DNA of 64,000 bases from Schizonepeta tenuifolia. Taxonomy: Eukaryota; Streptophyta; Magnoliopsida; Lamiales; Lamiaceae. The stretch is from positions 76,332,041 through 76,396,040 of the forward strand of contig CM055955.1 in the NCBI GenBank assembly GCA_029490685.1, in the 5' to 3' direction. This document shows positions 11,501 to 23,577 of this stretch, one piece after another (the first letter of the stretch is position 1; every line of letters begins with the position of its first letter). Both the position numbers and the translations under genes were made by a program. The notes below the pieces were generated by a model. It was not told where the DNA came from. It did not search any database and saw only the letters and a program-made list of their open reading frames with translations.

Positions 11501-12530
11501 GATTACTGCAAAATATACCATTAAAATGTAAACATGTAAAGGTAAGAATCAAAAAGAGAGCATAAACATCAACCAAAATAAAAACATAAGACAATAAACA
11601 TGAGAAAAGCACACTTAAAAATGTGCCTATACAAGTATATTAATTTGCAATCTGAAGGAAATAATTTGTTAGAGCAATCATCCTAGATCGTAAAAAAGTA
11701 GAAATGTTGTTAAAGCACAAATAGCTAAAATTTGTTACCGCACAAATTCTTTTGGAGCACAAATTACATTCACAGCGAACATGAATAATAACTGATGAAG
11801 CAAAAACAAACCGAAAAAAAGGATACATAAAGAAACAAATGCTAAACACAATCACACTGCAAACAAATTAAGGGGAATTTAGTTAACGCAAAAATAGTTA
11901 AGGTCGAAGCTACAATAGAAAGAACATATAAGAAGGAAAATGGAGCAAAGTAGTGAAAAAAAAAACGATTGTACAAATACAGAGAAAGTACATTTTCAAG
12001 GATGATAACCCACAACAATATACAGAGTAGCAAAAAAATTCAAATTGAATCGAAATCTAAAAATCGAATTCGGAGAGAAAGGTGTACAATATATCGAGAA
12101 TTGCAACGGGAAATTGAGTAGCGGGACAGAAAAAAAGCGAAACATGAAAAGCGATTTTGAGTAGCCATAACAGAAAAAAATCGAAACAGGAACGACGAAT
12201 TTAATTACCCATAACAGATTTCATATCGAAACAGACGAGCTTGACGGATTTGAAACAAGAACAAAATCGAAACAGGAACAAAAGAGGTAAAAGAGACGGA
12301 GAAGATACCGGAATTGTAAGAAGACCAGATCGACAAACAATTCGAAGCAGACGAGCAAGAGGGATTTGAAATAGGGCAAATTAGAGAGAGAAATAGCCGC
12401 GAGATGAAATACAAAAATTGCTGCAGGATTAGAGAGAGAGAGTAAGAGATGAAAATGAAAAGATGAGGATATGAATGGAATGAAAAATTGAATAAGAGGG
12501 CAAAAAAGAGAAAAAATGCTAAATATACAA
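11501..12530. other. Upstream region of the GRF gene, no further gene seen
   Basis: AT-rich non-coding sequence with purine-rich stretches (GAAACAGG, GAGAGAGAGA near 12430). It probably holds the promoter and 5' UTR of the GRF gene. Imperfect short repeats of the form ATCGAAACAGGAACAA occur at 12180-12275. I see no coding region. Confidence 0.4.
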
Positions 12531-12597
12531 ATTTTTATAAGGGGTGCTAGTTTTTAAAAAAACTATACTAGAAGTGCTACTTTTGGGGATTTTCTCT
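12531..12597. other. Putative right terminus of the MULE
   Basis: Reading inward from the right, the sequence begins TTAGAGAAAATCCCCAAAAG and continues with TAGCACTTCTAG and a second TAGCACCCC. Terminal sequences of this kind, repeating a TAGCAC motif after a G/A-rich end, are typical of plant MULEs. The matching left terminus is outside the window, so this is an inference from resemblance. Confidence 0.5.
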
Positions 12598-13510
12598 AAC
12601 TAAAAGTACAATTTGTCGTGAATAAAAGTAAATATTGTCGTTTTGAAAAGTAATATTTTTGAAACATTATTTTTCTTCATATCAATGATTACTTTTCATC
12701 ATGACAATAATTACTTGACTTAAAAATTAAAAGTCCAAGTTGTTGTAAATAAAAGTTAACATTTGTCGTTAAGAAAAGTAATGATTGTCAAATATTACCT
12801 TTCTTCATATCAATAATTACTTTTAATCACAAAAATAATTACTTAACCAAATAATTAAAAGTACAAGTTATGGTGAATAAAAGTTAACATTTATGAAAAG
12901 TAATATTTTTGAAATATTACTTTTCTTCATATTACTGATTACCTTTCATCATGACAATAATTACTTGACTAAAAATCTAAACGTACAAGTTATCGTAAAT
13001 AAAAAGTAAACATTTGTCGTTAAGAAAAGTAATGATTTGTGAAACATTACTTTTCTTCATATCAATAGTTACTTTTCATCACGAAAATAATTATTTGACC
13101 AAATAACTAAAAGTACAATTTGTCATGAATAAAAGTAAACATTGTCGTTTAGAAAAGTAATGATTGTGAAACATTACTTTTCTTCATATCAATAATTACT
13201 TTTCATCACAATAATAGTTACTTTCATAATTAAATGTATAAGTTGTTGGGAATAAAAATAATAATTGTTTTGAAGAAATGTAATGATTGTGAAACACGAC
13301 CTTTGTTCATATCAATAATTATTTTTCATCACGACAATAATTAGTTGACCGAATTACTAAAAAAATACAAGTTGATGTGAACAAAGTAAACATTGTCGTG
13401 AAAAAGAGTAATATTTTTGAAAGATTACTTTTCTTCATTTCAATGATTACTTTTCATAACGACAATAATTTCTTTGAAACATTATCTTTCTTCACATCAA
13501 TGATTGCTGG
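12598..13510. repeat. Minisatellite: about 7.5 copies of a 122-130 bp unit with internal inverted repeat
   Basis: The landmark TTCTTCATATCAA recurs (with variants) at about 12673, 12801, 12923, 13053, 13180, 13303, 13431 and 13488. Each unit also holds CTAAAAGTACAA, AATAAAAGTAAACATT, CATCACGACAATAATTACTT and a hairpin-forming pair AGAAAAGTAAT...ATTACTTTTCT around a loop of about 11 bp. The last unit is truncated. The array begins directly at the presumed MULE end. Confidence 0.85.
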
Positions 13511-14285
13511 TGCCGTATAAAAATAATAAATGTTTAATCAAAAATTGCATGTAAGAATTACGCTAAATTATTTTATTTACCTAAGGTTTATTTTTTTTAT
13601 TTCTCCCGTAATAAGTAAGATAAAATACATGATTTTATACACTATTTTAGTGTACTCATTTTTGCAGTTTGAGCTACTTAAGCGAAAGCGAAGGGAGCAA
13701 AATACTTCACCACCAATCTTTAACACTCAATATACGTTCCAAAGAAGCTAAATGTTATCATATACAGACAAGCAGAGGCCAAGACAAAACACTAGAACAA
13801 CATAAAGCCAAGACCAACAAAAAGTTTAACCAAACTCAATACTTAAATAACTTATACCACAAGTAGCACCTAGAAGAGGAAGACAAAAGGAGAAGATAAA
13901 ACGAAAGCTCTCAATTAGATCAAAGTAAAAGAAACAATCGCTTAACGAAAATTGTAAGCAAATTGGAGACCTGATAGCCGTCCTTGTTGACTTTCTTGAC
14001 AACAACAGCGTATACTTATTTTCACTAAAAAAAGGATCTATAAACTCGACATCACAAATCAAAAATCAAACTAATATAACTAAAAAAGATATCCGCATTC
14101 GTGTTCGAACTACATTGGAATGGAAAACAATGATTACTTCGGCAACTTCTTGCCAAATACTACGCCTCTTGTATTTGCTTTTATGGTGCAATGGAGCCAT
14201 CGAGGGGCTGGTGCAGCATCTAATGCCCTGTTAAGGAACCCGAGGTCTTCTGTAATGGTTTGACTTTCGGCCTTTCATGTAGGTG

Positions 14286-14366
14286 TTATTCATCTTCTGT
14301 CACCTCGTCTACACTTGATGGGGTTCTGCTCACATTCTCAATAGCATTATTCGTTTTCCTTAAAAT
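14286..14366 (-). other. Possible last coding exon of an unknown gene
   Basis: On the - strand a splice-acceptor-like CCCGTAG precedes 27 codons ending in TAA (14286-14288). The peptide ILRKTNNAIENVSRTPSSVD then EVTEDE is hydrophilic and protein-like. I do not recognise it, and an 81 bp open frame can occur by chance. It does not match the mago nashi C-terminus. Confidence 0.15.
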
Positions 14367-15086
14367 CTACGGGTTGTACGTTGCAGCTATCAAAATCTGA
14401 ACAGGGAAAATTGAACAATTAGTGACTGCTGCTATAGTATGGAGATTCTGCAAGCTGGTTTATACTATAACTTAATTATGGTTGTGATAGGACTTCCTGA
14501 AGGAACTTTGATCCTATACCGTGCTGATCCGAGGAGGAAAATTTGTATCGAGTTCAATATGGCTGCAGTTGTAATTCCAAAATCCCACCGTCAGCCTTTA
14601 TTGTCTTCATTCCACACCACAAACGTTACTTCAACTAATGCCCCACAAGAGAGGCAGAATACGTAGTAATTGAAGAATGATGGTCTATGTTTCCTTCCTT
14701 TTGGGGTTAGCCTATTGCTGCAATATTTCAGACAGAACTAATTATCTGACAACGATCCAATAGAAAACCAAATATGTTCAATTGATGGAGCCCATACAAA
14801 TTGTCCAACACATACCTCCCTTCCTACTCCTGTTATAACAAAATCCCCGGCATAATTTAAGTTTTAGAATGGTTGATGAAGGAGTTTTGCATAATTCTTC
14901 AACTAAAGCAAACCCCAAACATAATTATTAAACTAAATTCAATCTCACAACATTGTATGCTACATGTTACAATGATCTTGTGCTAAACATTCAATTTATC
15001 CTATGTTAGAGAGAAACTTACGTGAGAAAGAAGAGGAGGAGGGACGGCTGTTTTTTTTTATTTCTTGCTGATTAAGTTAATCATTA

Positions 15087-15163
<77 letters not shown>
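15087..15163. repeat. (ATT)n microsatellite
   Basis: An uninterrupted trinucleotide run of about 25 ATT units, ending in ATTATGATAG. Likely polymorphic in length. Confidence 0.95.
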
Positions 15164-15960
15164 GATAGTTTAGAATCTAGGTCAGAATCCTATTCCGATA
15201 AGGAAAGGATTTGCTAGAATAAATAAGACTTATTTTCCTGCGTGAGTTTTCATCTAGGACTTGAATATTATTTTGGAACAGCGGCACAGTAGACGCTTGG
15301 GATAGGAAGAGAGTTCCTCTTCTTTGGAGTTTATCTTTCGCTTGTTTTATTATTTTGCTTTGATATTTCCCTTTACTCTAACATCCTACAAGTACCATTA
15401 TTTTCACCCGGAAAAGCCACCAGAACAACAAATGTGGTACATGAAAGGAATTAGAAAAGATAAGGATACCCTCTTTTACAATTTTGCCAGAACAAATTTT
15501 GAAGCCTCTTGTTACATATGTTTTGTCCTCCTCACAGAATAGTATTAATAATCCAAAAACATGCCCAACATATCTTCACCAAATATATAAACACCAGCCA
15601 AGTGAAAAGAACCATCGACATGTAACATAGTATATTTTTCTAGAATATAGTGCATTAAATGTCCGAACATATATATCTTCCCGAAGCTCAAAAACTATAT
15701 TTAGTTCAGTTCAAACAAGATTAGCCTATACATGAACTAACAGATGAGCATCTACGAGCCTTTACATATTTATTCTTAACCTTTTCCCACCTAAATTCTA
15801 TCAGTTGATACAAGAGCATCATTTATTAATAAATTATCATAGTAACATATAGGAAACATGCCTGCAACCCTATGATATTGAATAACGCGTCCATATACTC
15901 TCAACTAAAGCATCTTCATAAGTTAAACTGGACCTCAATGACCAAAAATGTAGAGGAGTT

Positions 15961-18900
15961 TGTTGGAGTTTTTCCTTGCAATAAGGAATTACTAATTAAT
16001 TAATTAATTAATTAATTAATATATTAGTTAGTTAATTAAGAATAATCTGAAGAGGTGTGACTATTCGGTGGGATGTTTTGAGAAGTTACAACTGCTTATT
16101 TGATTCTCAAAGGATGCCAATTACACCTCTTCGTCATCTATAAATAGATGCTTTCCAAGAAGATTATTCACTCAGAAAAATTATTCCTTACCCCATTCTT
16201 ATATTGCTATCTCAATACATATATTAATCTAAAGTTGTATTAGTGCATACGACATTTGTTACAGCCCCAAATCCCGAAGAACGATAAGGCCGGGGTGTGA
16301 CTAGGGATTGAATTAAAGAAGCGGGGAAGAAGGGGGAATAAAATAAATAAACACAAGAACTAAACAACAACTGATATCTATGAACAGACTTTATTAAAAA
16401 GAAAGAGAGTCGACCTCGAAGGATCGCTCGACAGAGTTGTTCTCAAAAGAAAATAAGTTCAAAGTATGGGACTTAGACCCAAAAAGATATACATTGACAC
16501 AAAAAGAGTTTGGCAGCGGAAAACGTAGAACTTGACATATTGTTCTTTTCCCTATTTACAATTCTACTCAACCTCCGCCGATCCTGTCACTCAACCTGCA
16601 CATTTTATAAAATATATGCAGGGCTAAGTATAAACATACTTAGTGGGCACAGTGCCGAAAACATATCATAAGCTTATATATTAATCAGGCATTCTCAAAG
16701 TAACACAACGGGGTTTTTCTTTCAAAGGCCCGTGCTTACTAAACATTTTCTTTTTATAAATAGTTAACAAGCATTTTTATGACTGTTGTTACGTTCAACT
16801 TGCTCAACTTCTATTTCAACGTCGGGAAAGAGTTAACTTCTTCTGCGCACGTTCCTCACCGTGGCTGGCTACCCCTTAACGGAGTACCACACACAACGGC
16901 TACCGTGTACACTAACTCTGGATAGCACTCTGTGGGCTAACTCAGAATTTGATCGATTAGTTGGTAACTCTGGATAGCATTCTGTGGGCTAACTCAGAAT
17001 CCGCTCCTCTGGATAGCACTCTGTGGGCTAACTCAGAATCCGATATAACCAACACAGAAAGGCACAAAAGAGCTCACAAAAACAAAGTATTTTCATGCCT
17101 TGATAATCACTTTAAAACACAGTTATAAAGCGATAAGTAAACATTTTCGAGCATCGCTCATTTGATTTGATATATAGAAAAGCCCACCTCAATCGTTTAC
17201 AGAACAAACTTTAACCTTCTGTCTTCCGTCCTGTCTTCAACTCCGACTTCCTTCTTTTATCGCAAATACAATAACTTTAGAAAACGGTTGCAACGATAAA
17301 AGAAACAGAAATTCGAATTCGGTTCAAGACTTTTAGGCCTTTGCACTTTAACTTAACTCTTTTGATTATCTCGAACTTATTCGATTCCTTACTCGACACT
17401 TAGGTCAGTTAATAACGGAAGTCGATAACTTATAACGACTTAGAAGTTCTCAAAGAACTAAGTTAAAAAGAATTCAACTTGAGAAACCGAGATTACGAAA
17501 GTTTCTGCACAAGGCAGTAACTCTGGAGCATGTACAGAACATATTTTTGCGAAACAGGGGATGAGAGTTATGATAGTTTCCGTAAAGGGTCGCAAATCAG
17601 TCCGAGTTAACCCTAATCTTGATAAAACTCGACGCACGATTCCCTAGGTTCGATCAATGCTTATACAACCTTTATGCTCACGAAATTATTATCATTTTAC
17701 AGTCATGACACTCATTCCTTTATCGTGAATACCTTCACGTCTTTTAATTAACAAAACGACGAGCACTTCCTCGTCTTTTTCAACTATTCAATTACTAAAC
17801 CAAATTTCATTTCAATTCCATTTCAATCTTCTAACTTTTATTTCATCTCGAATGGAAATATCGCCAACTACATTCTTGTTTATTTATCAACATCAAATAC
17901 TAATATCAAATTAGTTTCCTCATTCGACATCCCTATTGATAATTAAACTCGTCTCTTCGTCTCTTACTTAAAACTCGACTTTCTTAGAATTTGTTTAAAT
18001 TTTCCAATTACGTTCATTAACTAATAAGATTTACCAATATTCAAACCATAAACCTATATCATTATCCATACTAAACTTATCGACGATTCTTCGTCTCTTA
18101 CTAGAAATTCAATATTCTCCGAATTCGCTCAGACTTTCCAATTATCAACAACAACTACTAAGATTTACCAATATTGAAATCATATACTCAAATTATTATC
18201 GAATCTTAACTTATCATCGGTTCTTCGTCTCTTACGATTTCTATTTTATTTTTAGGAAATTCTAATTAAATTATATGTTCATCTACATACTTACTACATC
18301 TCATAAATCGTATTACATCATCCAAATCATAACAATTACTTCATCAAATCCCTACTTCTTTCTCTCTTACTACTTGGTTTCTATTTTTAGAAAATTCTCA
18401 ATTAATTCCCAAATCAATATACCAATACATAGAACACAAATCCACATACCAATCATCTAAAAATCAACTTAATCTTCACCCACATATATTCCATCATTTT
18501 CGGTCCTTATTCAAAATTAGGGAGGATGATTTCCACTTAAATTCTACCATAGAAATCCATTCTTAAACATGAAATAACATGGAAAATAAACTTAAACATC
18601 ATCCTACATCTTCATGAAATTTTCGAAATTTACTAGACTTGAAGGAATGAAATTTTGTTCGGTTCAAACTATAGAGGAAACTCTTACCTTAACGATTATG
18701 AACTCGGATTTAAGATTGATCGGAAGATGATTGAGTTATCGAACTTGAATGCTTGAAGAACTTGGGAGCTTCAATGGAGGAATGAAGAACAAAAGAGAGA
18801 GAAATGAGAGAGAGAGAGGTGGCGGTTGGATGAGGGAGAAGAAGAGAGAAAAGTGATGAGGTGTTAAGTGATAATATTGCATAAAGTAGAAAAAATCTAA

Positions 18901-19561
18901 CAAGGTGAGTCATGGGGGGTCACTTGCAGTTTTAGGGGGATATTTTTAGTTGAAAATATCTCGTTTACGGGTCTAATACGGCGTATATAAATCGAGAAAT
19001 TAATTTCCTAGACGTTTACGTTTTTGACGAAATCTAATTCGACCACTAGATTAGAAATAATTCTCTTACTTGGAAAGCATAATTCGTTTTCCGAAATCCG
19101 ATGAAAAGTCGGGATAAGATAGTCCAAAATTCGCCCGGAAAAATAATAAAAACTGACTTTCTCCGGTAGACTCGTATTGCAGAAAAAGTGAATGTAAAAT
19201 CAGACGGTTTTTCGATCTGAGTTCTTGAACAAAAATTCTATCGGACGCGAAAACCCTAATACAGTAGTCGTTCAACCGACTTCTGGAATTTATTTTTAGA
19301 AACGGATTTCACCGTTAGTCTTAGAATTGAATTTCCTTAACTTAGGCGTGCAAAGCCTTAATTAATTAGAAATTTTTTATTTCTCGTCGGAAGAAAATAT
19401 CTGGGGTATTACAACATTAGATTTCAACTTTTTGTATCCCTGAGACGTTCGATTCACCCCGGCGCACTCTGTTTGGGGGCGAAATAGTCTTAAGGGAAGC
19501 GTTCTTGGAACGTGCCTGCGAAGTTGGAATTACCGTCCCTATTCTCTCCAATTTTCTAACA
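15961..19561 (+). repeat. 5' LTR of C1, split by a gypsy solo LTR
   Basis: LTR bases are 15961-16256 and 19419-19561 (439 bp in total). The 3' LTR copy (25596-26019) runs uninterrupted across the junction at GCATACGACATT|AGATTT, proving the insertion. A plausible TATA-like TATAAATAG lies near 16140. Immediately after the LTR there is no recognisable initiator-Met tRNA primer site (TGGTATCAGAGC), and gag starts 32 bp further on. Confidence 0.93.
16257..19413 (-). mobile_element. Gypsy solo LTR (3157 bp) inside the C1 5' LTR, TSD ACATT
   Basis: The insert runs TGTTACAGCCCCAAATCCCG...GGGGTATTACA with flanking ACATT at 16252-16256 and 19414-19418. It carries no internal region or second LTR, hence a solo LTR produced by LTR-LTR recombination. 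Read on the - strand it begins TGTAATACCCC, as in long chromovirus-type gypsy LTRs. It is the same family as the LTRs at 33874, 36548 and 47178. It contains a local tandem repeat, CTCTGGATAGCA(C/T)TCTGTG followed by GGCTAACTCAGAAT, three copies at 16914-17042. Confidence 0.92.
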
Positions 19562-19593
19562 ATCTTAAGACTATCTTCTTACAGTCAAGTTCA

Positions 19594-20346
19594 ATGGCAA
19601 GTATTAGAGAGATGACGTCAAACTTTGTGAAACTAGACAAGTTTGATGGTGGTAATTTTCGTAGATGGCAGAAGAAGATGCACTTCCTTCTCACAACACT
19701 GAATGTTGCTTATGTGCTCACAACGCCGCAACCAGAAGAGAAGGAGGAAGAAACTCTTCAAGAAGCACGCAACAGGGCCAAGTGGGAAAATGATGAATAC
19801 ATATGCCGTGGCCATATTCTGAACGGGATGTCTGATGCGTTATTCGACTCATACCTATCTGTGGTGAATGCAAAAGATTTGTGGGATCAATTGAAGGCAA
19901 GATACATGCGTGAAGACGCAACAAGTAAGAAATTTCTTGTCTCACAATTTAATAATTATTCCATGAGTGACAATAGATCTGTGATGGAGCAATTCTATGA
20001 GATTGAACGCATCTTAGGAAATTTTAGACAGCATAATATAAATATGGATGATTCTATTGTTGTATCTAGTATAATTCATAAATTATCTCAAAGTTGGAAA
20101 GAATTTAAGCATAGCCTGAAGCATAAGAAAGAGAATCTTACTCTTGAGGAATTGGCTAACCATCTTCGTGTAGAAGAAGAGTTTCGTTACCAGGAAAATA
20201 ATGGTAAGAATATTCACCTGGTAATAAAGGCCAATCCAGTGCAGAGAAGGGTAAGAGAAAGAGAGACAATTCAAACAAGCAAAGCAACAATTTCAAGAAT
20301 AAGAAGAAGAAATTTGTTTGTTGGAATTGTGGTGGTCCGCACTTGA
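19594..20346 (+). pseudogene. C1 gag (copia-type)
   Basis: Starts MASIREMTSNFVKLDKFDGG. It contains the copia gag signature NFRRWQKKMHFLLTTLNV (residues about 21-38) and the UBN2-type block LWDQLKARYM...SVMEQFYEIERILGNF...LSQSWKEFKHSLKHKKE...ELANHLRVEEEFR. This is the capsid protein that packages the RNA in virus-like particles. A frameshift near 20215-20220 throws the C-terminal part out of frame. The zinc knuckle CWNCGGPHLKRDC, with a short CX2CX3HX4C spacing, is encoded at about 20317-20355 in the neighbouring frame. Confidence 0.9.
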
Positions 20347-22067
20347 AGCGTGACTGTAAGAAGACTCCCGGCACTTTGAAACCTGCAAAAAATCAAAGGG
20401 CTGCATCAACGAGCAATGAAAATTTTGCTGCCATGATTTCTGAAATCAACATGATTGAAGATGACAAAGATTGGTGGGTTGATTCGGGTGCTGCGAGGCA
20501 TGTCGGCAAGGACAAGGCTCACTTCAAAACCTATGAACCAGTGGTTGAACCGACATTTCTCTACATGGAAAACAAGGCTTCAACCAATGTTTTAGGTAAA
20601 GGAAGTGTAGTGTTAGAATTTACTTCTGGAAAATCTCTAACTCTTAATGATGTTTATCATGTTCCAGAAATTAGCAAGAATTTAATGTCTGGCAATATTT
20701 TGAACCATTATGGGTTCAAGCAAGTGTACGAGGTTGGGAATTATATTCTTTCTAAGGGTGGGGCATTTGTAGGAAAAGGCTATGTACACAATGGCATGTT
20801 CAAGTTGAACCTTAATAATAATAAAAATAGTTATGATTCTGCTTATTTCTTGAGTTCTCTTGATACTCCTTCTTTATGGCATTATCGTCTAGGACATGCC
20901 AATTTTAGGAAAATGAAAGACATGGTTGTTCACTCTTTAATTCCTTCCTTTGATAAAAATAATACAAGCTGCAAGACTTGCATGCTCACTAAAATCACTA
21001 GAAAACCATTTCCATCTGTTAAAAGGGATTCAAAATTGCTTGATTTAATTCATAGTGATATATGTGATATGAGTGATTCTTTGACGATGGATGGTAAACG
21101 ATATTTCGTTACATTCATTGATGACTATTCCAGATTCTGTTATGTCTACTTGTTGCATTCAAAGAGTGAGGCACTTGACAAATTTAAGGTTTTCAAATCT
21201 GAAGTGGAACTTCATTGTGAAACCTTTATTAAGTGTCTTAGATCGGATAGAGGTGGAGAATATTACAATCCTCTATATTTCGAATCTAGTGGAATTGTGC
21301 ATCAAATGACAGCACCTTACACGCCACAACAAAATGGTGTGGCAGAAAGGAAAAATCGTGTTCTAACCGAAATGATTAATGCTATGATGTCAAATTCGGG
21401 TTTAGGACATGGATATTGGGGCGAGGCACTGCAAACAGCTTGTTACATCCTTAATAGGGTGCCTAATAAGAAGAGCAAAACAACCCCATATGAATTCTGG
21501 AACAAAAGAAAACCAAACTTAAGTCATCTTAGAGTTTGGGGCTGTAGAGCCATTGTCAAAGTTCCTGAACCAAAAAGAAAGAAATTAGGAGAAAAAGGAA
21601 TTGAATGTATTTTTATAGGCTATGCTACGAATAGTAAAGCTTATAGATTTAAGGTTATCGAACCAAATGACTCATACTCTGTTAACACCATTATTGAGTC
21701 AAGAGATGTTATTTTTGATGAAAATAGATTCATTTCAATTCCAAGATCTCATGATATAACATCTGACTCTAGAAACCTTGTTGATCCTAGAGATCATGAA
21801 CAAGGTAATATGGAGGAATCTCCTGAACTAAGAAGAAGTAAAAGAGCAAGAAAAATTAAAGATTTTGGACCAGATTTCTTTATATTCCTTGTTGATGGAC
21901 GTAGGCAGCAAACTTCCATAAAGTCATATATTCCATTTTGTTATAATTTGGATACTGATCCTGCCACAATTGATGAGGCAATGAAGTCCCCGGATGCATC
22001 TTTCTGGAAAGAAGCAACTGATGACGAAATGGATTCAATCATGGGGAATAGAACTTGGAATTGGTAG
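20343..22067 (+). pseudogene. C1 protease and integrase
   Basis: Same polyprotein after the first frameshift. The protease motif WWVDSGAARHVG lies at about residues 43-54 (D-S-G catalytic triad). The gag-pre-integrase HHCC finger is LWHYRLGHANFRKM...SCKTC. The integrase core shows LDLIHSDICDM (D), FVTFIDDYSRFCYVYLL, CLRSDRGGEYYN (D) and PYTPQQNGVAERKNR (E). The start of the RT domain (DEAMKSPDASFWKEATDDEM) follows. The frame ends at 22065-22067 because a base is missing in ACTTGGAATTGG near 22056. The catalytic residues look intact. Confidence 0.93.
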
Positions 22068-23116
22068 ATTTACCACCAGGTTGTAAGTGGATTTTCAGAA
22101 AGAAAATGAAAACGGATGGAACTGTTGACAAGTTCAAAGCTCGTCTAGTGGCCAAAGGTTTTACCCAAAGGATGGGTATTGATTGTTTTGATACATATGC
22201 TCGTGTTGCTAGAACAACAACAATAAGATTGTTGATTGCATTGGCTGCTATTTTCCGTTTAGTTATTCACCAAATGGATGTAAAGACGGCATTTTTAAAT
22301 GGGGAACTGGAAGAGGAGTTATATATGGAACAACCCGAGGGGTTTATTCTTCAAGGCCAAGAGCACAAAGTGTGTAAATTGATAAAATCATTGTACGGGC
22401 TGAAGCAAGCTCCTAAGCAATGGTATCAAAAGTTTGATGAAGTTGTGCTCAGTAATGGTTTCCATATTAATGAAGCAAATAAATGTGCATATGCTAAGTT
22501 TAATGGAGATAAAGGAGTTGTCATTTGCTTATATGTCGATGACATGTTAATCTTTGGTACTGATCTCCAATTAGTAGAAGAAACAAAGAGATTTTTATCT
22601 GCTAACTTTTCTATGAAAGACATGGGTGAAGCATACGTGATATTGGGCATTAAAATTACTAGAAGTAGTAATGGAATAGCATTGTCACAGTCTCACTACA
22701 TAGAGAAGGTCTGGAAGAAATTTAACAATTTCGATTGCAAGCTTGTTGCAACACCTTTTGACCCCAATGTTACTTTAACTAAAAATTCTGGAAATCCTGT
22801 GAATCAGTTGGAATATTCAAAGGTAATGGGCTGTCTTATGTGCGGCATGACATGCATGAGACCATATATTGGTTTTGCCATAGGAAAATTGAGTCGATAT
22901 ACTCATAATCCGAATCAAGAACATTGGCATGTTGTCCGAAGAGTTCTTAAATATTTAAAACGGACCATGCATTATGACATACAATATTCTGACTACCCTT
23001 GTGTACTAGAAGGCTTTTCAGATGTGAGTTGGATTTCCAACGGTGATCACTCATTTACAAGTGGTTGGATCTTCACTCTTGGTGGGGGTGAGATTTCTTG
23101 GAGTTCCAAGAAATAA
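22055..23116 (+). pseudogene. C1 reverse transcriptase
   Basis: Continues the polyprotein in the third frame. The copia RT_2 domain is complete: KFKARLVAKGFTQRMGIDCF, LVIHQMDVKTAFLNGELEEE (first catalytic Asp), LYGLKQAPKQWYQKFD, and the YVDDM active site within VICLYVDDMLIFG. The connection and first part of RNase H follow (LEGFSDVSWISNGDHSFTSG). A stop at 23114-23116 (TAA where the family has a glutamine codon, SKKQT) separates it from the remaining RNase H. Confidence 0.93.
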
Positions 23117-23137
23117 ACTTGTATTGCAGATTCGACT

Positions 23138-23506
23138 ATGGCGTCTGAATTTATAGCACTAGCATCTGCAAGCAAAGAAGCCGAATGGTTTAGAAATCTG
23201 TTATATGAATTGCCATTGTGGCCGAAACCTATGTCGCCTATCTCAATACATTGTGATAGTGAAGCTACATTGGCAAAGGCGTATAATCATGTGTATAATG
23301 GTAAATCAAGGCATATTGGTTTGCGTCACAGGTATGTAAGAGAACTTATTCGAGATGGAGTCATAACTGTGGATTATATACGTACAAATATGAATATGGC
23401 AGATCCCTTGACGAAAGGCCTTACGAGGGATTTGGTATACAAGACGACAAGAGGGATGGGAGTGAAGCCTATACTTCAAATCACCAATGATGGAACCTCA
23501 ACTTAA
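23138..23506 (+). pseudogene. C1 RNase H, C-terminal part
   Basis: Direct in-frame continuation after the stop at 23114-23116. The copia RNase H features MASEFIALASASKEAEWFRN, IHCDSEATLAKA (catalytic Asp), KSRHIGLRHRYVREL and the family's terminal ADPLTKGL are present. It removes the RNA template strand during reverse transcription. The protein ends at 23504-23506, about 70 bp before the inserted solo LTR. Confidence 0.92.
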
Positions 23507-23577
23507 TGCTGGATAAAACCATCGAGTCTTAAGTTCAACGAGTTTAAGTACATTATTTAGTGATTGCAAGCACTTAG

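Larger units (their letters stand above)
1..12597. mobile_element. Large MULE (Mutator-like) DNA transposon, left end outside the window
   Basis: A MuDR-type transposase (- strand, 6822-9586), a DUF1985/Ulp1-like gene (+ strand, 1-5129) and a GRF zinc-finger gene (- strand, 10899-11500) share one block of AT-rich DNA with recurring short motifs. MULEs carrying Ulp1-like protease genes are a known plant class (Kaonashi-type). The right end is inferred near 12590-12597, where the inward-reading sequence AGAGAAAATCCCCAAAAGTA resembles plant MULE termini rich in GAAAAT/CCCC/AAAAGTAGCAC. The left end and the 9-11 bp target duplication cannot be checked here, so the total length is unknown but exceeds 12.5 kb. 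The end position is an inference. Confidence 0.75.
13511..15955. other. Unassigned sequence left of the copia element
   Basis: No recognisable gene. Short open frames exist (for example 14439-14666 and 15324-15542 on +) but resemble nothing I know. Because the copia element at 15961 sits inside a mago nashi intron read on the - strand, the adjoining bases are formally the continuation of that intron. I looked for the expected last mago exon in this stretch and did not find it. Confidence 0.4.

Noticed and set aside
14439..14666. 75-codon open frame on the + strand
   Set aside because: No recognisable motif, no clear promoter or splice context; expected by chance in AT-rich DNA.
15087..15163. 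ATT run as a possible insertion signal
   Set aside because: Simple microsatellite; no element border or target duplication is associated with it.
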